Below the pieces are notes generated by a model, which searched no databases, was not told the origin of the DNA, and saw only the letters and a program-made list of their open reading frames with translations. This document shows, piece by piece, positions 15,639 to 20,936 of a DNA stretch of 20,936 bases (position 1 is its first letter; the number at the start of each line of letters is the position of its first letter). The stretch is taken from contig JAAYEX010000137.1 of NCBI GenBank assembly GCA_012728535.1, positions 1 to 20,936 of the forward strand. The letters are read 5' to 3'. Made by a program: the position numbers and the translations under genes. The DNA comes from Clostridiaceae bacterium (GTDB taxonomy: Bacteria; Bacillota; Clostridia; Saccharofermentanales; DTU023).

Positions 15639-15677
15639 CAGGTCTTATTACTCCTTAGAATCCAAGATTTCGCTCTA

Positions 15678-15686
15678 ATTTTAGCA
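15678..15686 (-). promoter_or_regulatory. Extended -10 promoter for the M28-like/nfeD/SPFH genes
   Basis: On the minus strand TGCTAAAAT is an extended -10 element (TGn + TAAAAT) about 40 bases upstream of the GTG start. No good -35 box is visible at 17 bases, which extended -10 promoters can tolerate. It is in the 117-base divergent intergenic region. Confidence 0.4.
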
Positions 15687-15697
15687 TATAATCATTA

Positions 15698-15726
15698 TTG
15701 CTTCTTAAATGAAAAGACCCTATCAT
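15698..15726 (+). promoter_or_regulatory. Promoter of the DD-carboxypeptidase-like gene
   Basis: TTGCTT (15698-15703) and TATCAT (15721-15726) are spaced by exactly 17 bases, about 30 bases before the ATG. A ribosome binding site, AAAGGA, follows seven bases before the start. Confidence 0.55.
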
Positions 15727-15755
15727 TGTCTTATAAGCCGTGAAAGGATGCTGTA

Positions 15756-17297
15756 ATGGCGGTGACATCTAGCTTTCATAAGCATAAGAAAATCTCATAC
15801 TTAGCTAAGATCTGCCTTATCCTTCTGGTTTTTATCAGCATCTTCAGCATCTTGGCAGGCCTTCTGTTTTCGGGTACGCAAACAGTCGCAGCAGCAAATG
15901 GAGACGATGAAAGCATGGCAGCGACCTTTGCACCATCCTTCGATTTGCCTGCTGGTCTGGCCTTCAACACTCCCGATCGTCCCCTCCTTTATAGCCGCAA
16001 TGCAGATGTTCCTCTAGAAATTTCTGCTGCTTCACGTTTAATGGCCCTGCTGATCAGTGCAGACAAAATCAGTCCGGATGAAATGATCGGCATTTCCGAT
16101 CAGGTGGAAGCCCTTGCTTCACTCGAGTCCAGTTTAAACTTTGATTTGGAACGCGGCATGACTTTGCCTTTTCGTTACCTTGCTCTGAGAATGGTATTGC
16201 AAAACTCTGACGCTGCTGCACTGGCAATTGCTGAACACCTCTATGCCGGCGAAGAGGGATTTCTGAAGGCGATGCAGCAAAGAGCGTCTGAGCTTGGCAT
16301 GACCAATACAGAATTTCACAGCTTATTGGTTTCACAGACGGAGCGCATAAATCCGGCACCTGCTTTTTTCACAAACTCTGAAACAGACTGGGGAAAGCTC
16401 GTCTTCGAAAAGGATGAACATCAGAAATATCAGCCGATGATTGATGGTCAGGCTGTGTCTGAAATTATCCCTGAGTATCGGGAAATGAAAATACTGACTG
16501 CAACTAGTAGTCTCAGTGATCTTGCACGCTTAGCTCAGGCCTTACACTCCAGCAGGTCAGCGATTGAATATCTACGCGTCACTGAACAGTTGGTTTCCGT
16601 GCGTGTAGATAATAGTGACAGGGTAATAGCGGTACGCTCCAACATTTCGCGCCTGTTTACACTTTCAGAAGGTAATGTCGATGCAGCTTATCATCTTCGC
16701 TCTGATCGCTTCTCACTAACCTTGAGTTACGGTGAGACAACAGACGAAATACCTGTTACAACTTTGCTGCTCTCAGCCAACCAAGGCTCAATGATAGATG
16801 AGACTTTGAAACTCTACGAAAGAATCAACCAGCATTATCAGCGGACAGCCTTAACGGAAGCAGGCGTGACCGTTCCCGGTCACAGTGAGAAAACCGAAAG
16901 CGGAGAGACTTTCGGTCTGCAGTATCTGGATACGATTTACTATGTTCATCCAAAAGATAATTTTTACTTGAAGGATGATGTTCTCTATGTCGGCAACGCC
17001 CCCTACATCTTGCCGATTCAAAAAGGCAGTATGACCGGACAGATTATCTTCGAGATGCTCGATGGCACCAGAATTCCTGTGCGTGTCGGACCTGACCGCG
17101 ATATTATTTCCTCCAATACGATTCTGGCCAGATTGGTAAGTCAGCTTTATAACAACGAAAATCTTGGACAAATGATCCTCGGACTGGCTGCATTAATCTG
17201 CCTTATTCTTGCACTTCTCTTAATCAGAGAAATAATCAGACTAATTTACTGGCGCCGGATGAGACGACTGGAACGCGCAGGAAATCCAAAGAAATAA
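15756..17297 (+). CDS. PBP5-like (peptidase S11) membrane protein lacking catalytic motifs
   Basis: This is a 513-residue envelope protein anchored at both ends: a hydrophobic segment at about 16-38 (signal anchor) and another at about 471-490, followed by a basic cytoplasmic tail. Residues 60-345 follow the low-molecular-weight penicillin-binding protein fold: PLLYSRNADVPLEISAASRL, then LERGMTLPFRYLALRMVL, NSDAAALAIAEHLY, FLKAMQQRASELGMTNTEF, and NVDAAYHLRSDRFSLTLSY. All three active-site motifs are missing in register. SxxK is A91-A-S-R94, SxN is Q149-N-S151, and KTG is Y312-H-L314. An SADK at 101-104 lies about ten residues past the proper place and is probably chance. I infer a non-enzymatic role, perhaps peptidoglycan binding or as a partner for an active enzyme. 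A beta-rich domain (about 385-450) precedes the second membrane segment. It is divergent from the M28-like gene. Confidence 0.82.
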   Translation: MAVTSSFHKHKKISYLAKICLILLVFISIFSILAGLLFSGTQTVAAANGDDESMAATFAPSFDLPAGLAFNTPDRPLLYSRNADVPLEISAASRLMALLISADKISPDEMIGISDQVEALASLESSLNFDLERGMTLPFRYLALRMVLQNSDAAALAIAEHLYAGEEGFLKAMQQRASELGMTNTEFHSLLVSQTERINPAPAFFTNSETDWGKLVFEKDEHQKYQPMIDGQAVSEIIPEYREMKILTATSSLSDLARLAQALHSSRSAIEYLRVTEQLVSVRVDNSDRVIAVRSNISRLFTLSEGNVDAAYHLRSDRFSLTLSYGETTDEIPVTTLLLSANQGSMIDETLKLYERINQHYQRTALTEAGVTVPGHSEKTESGETFGLQYLDTIYYVHPKDNFYLKDDVLYVGNAPYILPIQKGSMTGQIIFEMLDGTRIPVRVGPDRDIISSNTILARLVSQLYNNENLGQMILGLAALICLILALLLIREIIRLIYWRRMRRLERAGNPKK

Positions 17298-17846
17298 TTA
17301 CTTTCTTTTACGTATCCAGGGCTTAATTCTTTCATAAAAAAACAGTTCATAGTTTAAAAGTACTTGCCGGTAGATAATCAGCACAAGTTGAAATAAGGCG
17401 ATAACTATCAACCAAATCAGCCATGTTTCCATACTTAATCGTTTCATGATAAAAGTATCCAGGCCGCTAATTTTAATTACTGCAAGTAGCAAAAGACTCA
17501 TAACCATGTGTGTCAGTAGATATTGTAGAAGCTTAGGAAGTCCGCGGTGGTGTAAATGGAGTATCAGAAGCGATAATGGTGCTGCAAAAACAGCAAAGAC
17601 TGTCGCATGGATCAGTCCGGGATAAGTCAGACTCAAAACACCAATACCCAAAGCCACTAAAACAGCGCCGGATATATTCATTTCAAAAAAAGCTGTTGCA
17701 ACCACCAGTGAGGTCAGGAGGAGCAAAAAAAGGCGCCCTGTTGGCAGGGCACCCGAGAGAATGACGAAGATCCAACCCAGTGCTATTAATATTCCACTTA
17801 TTGCAATTGTATATGCAGATCTTGAAGGTTTTTTATCGGGGTGCAT
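17298..17846 (-). CDS. Small polytopic membrane protein of unknown function
   Basis: The 182-residue product is almost entirely hydrophobic, with about five or six predicted membrane helices, a polar N-terminus (MHPDKKPSRSAY) and a strongly basic C-terminus ending in KPWIRKRK. The N-terminal part (ISGILIALGWIFVILSGALP followed by TGRLFLLLLTSLVVATAFFE) resembles ECF-transporter S-component-like or related Firmicutes membrane proteins, but I cannot assign a substrate. It starts 32 bases after the J-domain gene and probably belongs to its operon. The ribosome binding site is weak (GGTAAAGA). Its TAA stop directly abuts the TAA of the convergent PBP5-like gene, with no base between them. Confidence 0.75.
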   Translation of the reverse strand: MHPDKKPSRSAYTIAISGILIALGWIFVILSGALPTGRLFLLLLTSLVVATAFFEMNISGAVLVALGIGVLSLTYPGLIHATVFAVFAAPLSLLILHLHHRGLPKLLQYLLTHMVMSLLLLAVIKISGLDTFIMKRLSMETWLIWLIVIALFQLVLIIYRQVLLNYELFFYERIKPWIRKRK

Positions 17847-17878
17847 GGTTCTTTACCAAAATAAGATCCCATAGTTAT

Positions 17879-18280
17879 TTAACAACAAAGACATAGGTCT
17901 CCACCCATCTGTTCGCAGCAGGCATCTGCACAGCAAAGACAGGCCATCTGTGAACAACATCCATCACCTGCCGAACGATAATAGGGCGACTGGTTTTGCT
18001 GTTGCTGCTGCTGACCATAAGGGCTGCCATAAGAGCCATAGTTGCCGTAAGGACTTTGATAGGGTGGTCTTTGGTAGGGTCCTTGTTGCTGGCCTCCCTT
18101 GGTTAACTGGTCGTAGGCGTTGTTGACTTCTTTCATCTTTTCTTCAGCCAGTTCCTTCATCGTCGGGTCTTGATATTTATCCGGATGATATTTCTTTGTT
18201 TGCTCAAGATAAGCATCACGGATTTCTTTTTCCGTGGCCCCGCGTCTAACGCCTAAAACATCATATGGGTCTTTTGCCAT
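17879..18280 (-). CDS. J-domain protein with ten-cysteine C-terminal tail
   Basis: This is a short DnaJ-like protein. The ATG at 18280 gives 133 residues starting MAKDPYDVLGV; an in-frame TTG at 18298 would add six residues, but GGGAG lies between it and the ATG. Residues 1-60 are a J-domain with the HPD motif at 32-34, so it should stimulate an Hsp70, presumably the DnaK encoded about 8.4 kb away. A linker rich in Gln, Gly, Pro and Tyr (62-102, including a run of six Gln) follows. The last 26 residues contain ten cysteines (108, 109, 114, 116, 117, 121, 122, 130, 132, 133) around ACLCCADACCEQMGGDL. The tail may bind metal or an Fe-S cluster, or be acylated. It lies between the DUF5685 and membrane-protein genes. 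Confidence 0.85.
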   Translation of the reverse strand: MAKDPYDVLGVRRGATEKEIRDAYLEQTKKYHPDKYQDPTMKELAEEKMKEVNNAYDQLTKGGQQQGPYQRPPYQSPYGNYGSYGSPYGQQQQQQNQSPYYRSAGDGCCSQMACLCCADACCEQMGGDLCLCC

Positions 18281-18314
18281 TTTGTAATATTCTCCCAATC
18301 AAGATTTGAATAGT

Positions 18315-19166
18315 TTATATTCGGGGCAGCTCAATTCCTGCCAAAACGCGTTCCCGTGTCCGTACCAAACCAATGGTGGCGATATTGCCTATAATTGAGC
18401 CATCACGCAGGTAAGGCAAAAGAGCAAGTAAACGGTCAACTTCTTCTTCACATCCTCTGAGGGTCTCCTCGGCAAAAATCCGGCTGTCAAGCTCTGAGAA
18501 TTTGAGTAACGGATTCCACTGCTTATTATGAAGATCGTCTTCGCGGTCGTCAAATGCATCTATCAGATAAACCCATTTACCCAAAGCAAAGCCAACATCA
18601 GGCATTACTCTGATTAGTAGTTCACGATCCGGATGATCCAGAATTTTGCCTCCTTCAGAAAAAACTTCTGCCAGAAGCCGTCCGAAAACATCAGCTGCAG
18701 CGGTGTCGTAGTCGCCTTTTTCCAATTCACTGAGCTCAAGCAGGCAAGCTTCAATTTTCGCAGATAACTCCGGATAAAGAAGTCCGGCTTTTTTGCCCGA
18801 TCTTCTAAACAAAAGGCTCTGAAGACGCCCTTTAACAGGCTTTTCATCCCGTACATTATCAAGCGCGGAAAAGTAAGCCAGGATAATGCTGGCATCGGCA
18901 GCAAAATCAAGTGCCGGATGGTTTTTGCTGATCGCTTTTTTTGTAATGGGATTTAAAACGCAGCCTTCCGTTACGATCTCACTGTCTTCCCGGGACAGAG
19001 AAAGCAGAAGTGTTGCCAAAAAAGTCATGTCGTAAGTGACGATACTGCGTTGCAGATTGCCGTATCGTTTCTTGATGGTTTTACATAAGCCACAGTAAAT
19101 GGAACGATACCGTGAAAAATCACGCATCAATAATAATTCTTTTTCCGGTCGGACGTAACCAAACAT
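18315..19166 (-). CDS. DUF5685 family protein
   Basis: This is a 283-residue soluble, helix-rich protein that starts MFGYVRPEKELLLMRDFSRY, the characteristic DUF5685 N-terminus, followed by C25 and C28 in IYCGLCKTIKKRYG. Function is unknown. Two aspartate-rich stretches stand out: ALDNVRDEKPVKG (D103 to D107) and YLIDAFDDREDDLHNKQWNP (about 200-219). Their spacing and helical setting recall the DxxxD motifs of squalene/phytoene or polyprenyl synthases, though the sequence is otherwise far from those enzymes and no activity is claimed. AGGA lies six bases before the ATG. It heads a three-gene minus-strand unit with the Cys-rich J-domain protein and the small membrane protein. A J-domain gene next to DUF5685 is, as far as I recall, common in Clostridia. 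Confidence 0.82.
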   Translation of the reverse strand: MFGYVRPEKELLLMRDFSRYRSIYCGLCKTIKKRYGNLQRSIVTYDMTFLATLLLSLSREDSEIVTEGCVLNPITKKAISKNHPALDFAADASIILAYFSALDNVRDEKPVKGRLQSLLFRRSGKKAGLLYPELSAKIEACLLELSELEKGDYDTAAADVFGRLLAEVFSEGGKILDHPDRELLIRVMPDVGFALGKWVYLIDAFDDREDDLHNKQWNPLLKFSELDSRIFAEETLRGCEEEVDRLLALLPYLRDGSIIGNIATIGLVRTRERVLAGIELPRI

Positions 19167-19274
19167 AAATGATCCTGCAAAGACTTAAGCATGTATTAGT
19201 CAGCTTATTCATTGCATGGTATCATGAACAAGCTCAAATAACTAACACTGAAATAGACAAGGAAGTGAACTTAT

Positions 19275-20936
19275 ATGACAAAAAAAGAAGAGAACTGGGC
19301 CTTTTTTGCTTCCGAGGATCGCATCACACCTGCGGACGATGTCAAGACCGATAACGAACTGTCACATTTTATCATCGATGCAATCGATGAGGACATGGCA
19401 GAAGGCGGCCGTACTGCCGGTATGACCTTGCATACCCGTTTCCCGCCTGAACCAAATGGCTTGCTTCATATCGGACATGCTAAAGCTTTGGTGATTAACT
19501 TTGGACTGGCAGAACAGTACAGCGGTTTATGTAACCTCCGCATGGACGACACCAATCCGGCTAAAGAGGATGAAGCTTACGTCAGAGCCATCAAAAATGA
19601 TATCCATTGGCTGGGTTATGACTGGGAAGACCGTTTTTTCCCTGCTTCAGACTACTTTGAGCAAATGTATCTCTATGCTGAAGAGCTGATCGAGAAGGAT
19701 TTGGCCTTTGTCTGCGAACAAACCGCTGAAGAAATGCGCAAGGCGCGAGGCACACTGACCGAACCGGGTCAGGAAAGTCCCTGGCGGCATCGCCCCAAGG
19801 AAGAGAGTTTAGAGCTTTTCCGCCGCATGCGGGCCGGAGAATTCCCTGACGGTGCGATGACCTTGCGTGCGAAAATTGATATGAGCTCAGGTAACATGAA
19901 TATGCGTGATCCTGTTGTGTACCGTATCAGTCATATGGAACATCACCGCACAGGCAATGAGTGGTGCATCTATCCGATGTATGACTTCGCCCACCCGCTC
20001 AGCGATGCTCTTGAAAACATTACGCACTCTCTCTGTTCTCTTGAATTTGAGGACCATCGCCCGCTTTATGATTGGTTTATCAACAACACTTCCGTTCCCT
20101 CTAAACCGCGGCAGATTGAGTTTGCCCGCTTAAACCTGACCAACACAGTCATGAGCAAGCGCAAGCTGCGTCATTTAATTGAAAATGACGTGGTTGACGA
20201 CTGGGATGATCCCAGACTGCCCACGCTTATAGGTCTGCGCCGACGTGGATATACACCACGTTCCATCAGGGATTTTTGCGAGCGCATAGGTGTTTCTAAG
20301 GTTGACAGCACTGTGGACATGGCCTTCCTCGAACATTGTCTGCGCGAAGACTTGAACGAAAGAGCTCCGCGTGCCATGGCAGTTTTAGATCCGATTCCCC
20401 TGACAATCACCAATTATCCTGAAGGGAAATCAGAAACCCTGCTAATGGATAATCTGCCTAGGAACCCCGATGCCGGACAACACGAGATCAGCTTCTCCCG
20501 CCGGCTCTGGATCGAACGCGACGACTTCATGGAGGATCCTCCGAAAAAATACTTCCGTCTTTTCCCCGGCAACCACGTAAGACTGGCCAATGCCTACATT
20601 GTTGAATGCACCGGTTTTAGAAAAGACGAGAATGGAAAGGTCATAGAAGTCCTGGCCGAATATAACCCGGACACCAAAGGCGGCACAGCACCCGAAGGCC
20701 AGAAGGTTCGCGGAACTATCCACTGGCTGGATCAGGCTACTGCAATAGATGCTGAGATTCGTCTTTACAATAATCTCTTCACAGTGGAAGAACCGGAAAA
20801 AGAATCAGATAATTATATAGAACTGGTCAACCCGGATTCGCTGGAAGTTCAGCAGGCCAAGGTTGAACCATCACTCGCACAGGAGGCCTCTCCCATCGGT
20901 TATCAGTTCATGCGCAACGGTTACTTTATTCATGAT
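19275..20936 (+). CDS. glnS: Glutaminyl-tRNA synthetase, C-terminus cut by window end
   Basis: GlnRS is a class Ic enzyme that charges tRNA-Gln with glutamine directly. The 554 codons in the window begin MTKKEENWAFFASEDRITP and show FPPEPNGLLHIGHAKAL (HIGH at 65-68), RMDDTNPAKEDEAYV, PMYDFAHPLSDALENITHSL, and MSKRKL (293-298, the KMSKS equivalent). The anticodon-binding beta barrels follow, with FSRRLWIERDDFMEDPPKKY and VRLANAYIVECTGF. The bacterial GlnRS signature after the catalytic core separates it from GluRS. About 25-30 residues should remain beyond the window, judging from the E. coli enzyme. The ATG is preceded by AAGGAAG. Presence of GlnRS means this organism does not rely only on the GatCAB route, which many Clostridia use. 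A weak promoter (TAGTCA, 17 bases, TATCAT) is possible in the 108-base gap before it. Confidence 0.97.
   Translation, partial: MTKKEENWAFFASEDRITPADDVKTDNELSHFIIDAIDEDMAEGGRTAGMTLHTRFPPEPNGLLHIGHAKALVINFGLAEQYSGLCNLRMDDTNPAKEDEAYVRAIKNDIHWLGYDWEDRFFPASDYFEQMYLYAEELIEKDLAFVCEQTAEEMRKARGTLTEPGQESPWRHRPKEESLELFRRMRAGEFPDGAMTLRAKIDMSSGNMNMRDPVVYRISHMEHHRTGNEWCIYPMYDFAHPLSDALENITHSLCSLEFEDHRPLYDWFINNTSVPSKPRQIEFARLNLTNTVMSKRKLRHLIENDVVDDWDDPRLPTLIGLRRRGYTPRSIRDFCERIGVSKVDSTVDMAFLEHCLREDLNERAPRAMAVLDPIPLTITNYPEGKSETLLMDNLPRNPDAGQHEISFSRRLWIERDDFMEDPPKKYFRLFPGNHVRLANAYIVECTGFRKDENGKVIEVLAEYNPDTKGGTAPEGQKVRGTIHWLDQATAIDAEIRLYNNLFTVEEPEKESDNYIELVNPDSLEVQQAKVEPSLAQEASPIGYQFMRNGYFIHD

Noticed and set aside
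15756..17297. SADK at residues 101-104 of the PBP5-like protein as the catalytic SxxK tetrad.
   Set aside because: In PBP5-type proteins the tetrad precedes the conserved Met-Thr-Ala-type helix; here that position is AASR. SADK falls about ten residues later, after the helix.
1..20936. Mobile elements, CRISPR repeats, tRNA or rRNA genes, and phage-defence genes.
   Set aside because: No transposase, integrase, repeat array, cloverleaf-like element or defence domain was seen; all space is taken by the genes listed and short intergenic gaps.

Overview
The window looks like a chromosomal segment of a low-to-moderate GC Firmicute, most likely an anaerobic Clostridia-type bacterium. The evidence is a class I heat-shock cluster in the order hrcA-grpE-dnaK-dnaJ behind a CIRCE operator, a split glycine decarboxylase (gcvPA + gcvPB), a YwlG/UPF0340 gene, strong AGGAGG-type ribosome binding sites, and a DUF5685 plus cysteine-rich J-domain gene pair. 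I see no mobile elements, CRISPR arrays, rRNA or tRNA. No stretch longer than about 205 bases lacks a gene.

Layout. At 1-159 (minus) is the N-terminus of glyceraldehyde-3-phosphate dehydrogenase with a clear promoter at 220-248. A hairpin at 308-333 closes the long minus-strand block that precedes it. Read 5' to 3' on the minus strand, that block holds: an M28-peptidase-like lipoprotein (15638-14307), NfeD (14271-13702), an SPFH/stomatin protein (13586-12624), HemW (12608-11391), the heat-shock genes hrcA, grpE, dnaK and dnaJ (11238-6336), a DEDDh exonuclease (6336-5458), a UPF0340 protein (5440-4823), and the glycine cleavage genes gcvT, gcvH, gcvPA and gcvPB (4737-364). dnaJ and the exonuclease share one base and the exonuclease and UPF0340 genes lie 17 bp apart, so the heat-shock transcript may run on into the glycine cleavage genes. 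Divergently, 15756-17297 (plus) encodes a D-alanyl-D-alanine carboxypeptidase-like membrane protein. Its stop codon abuts the stop of a convergent three-gene minus-strand unit: DUF5685, Cys-rich J-domain protein, small membrane protein (19166-17298). From 19275 to the window end (plus) runs glutaminyl-tRNA synthetase, cut off near its C-terminus.

The housekeeping content is ordinary. The surprising parts are: (1) two head-to-head envelope proteins that each keep a hydrolase fold but have lost the catalytic residues (M28 aminopeptidase-like and PBP5-like); (2) an in-frame amber codon at codon 7 of grpE, downstream of its best ribosome binding site; (3) a second, degenerate CIRCE-like repeat lying on the hrcA promoter next to the perfect one; (4) a small conserved-looking operon of unknown function that joins a J-domain with a ten-cysteine tail to DUF5685, which carries two aspartate-rich motifs reminiscent of isoprenoid synthases. 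These calls rest on reading the sequence and on recalled family motifs; no database search was run.
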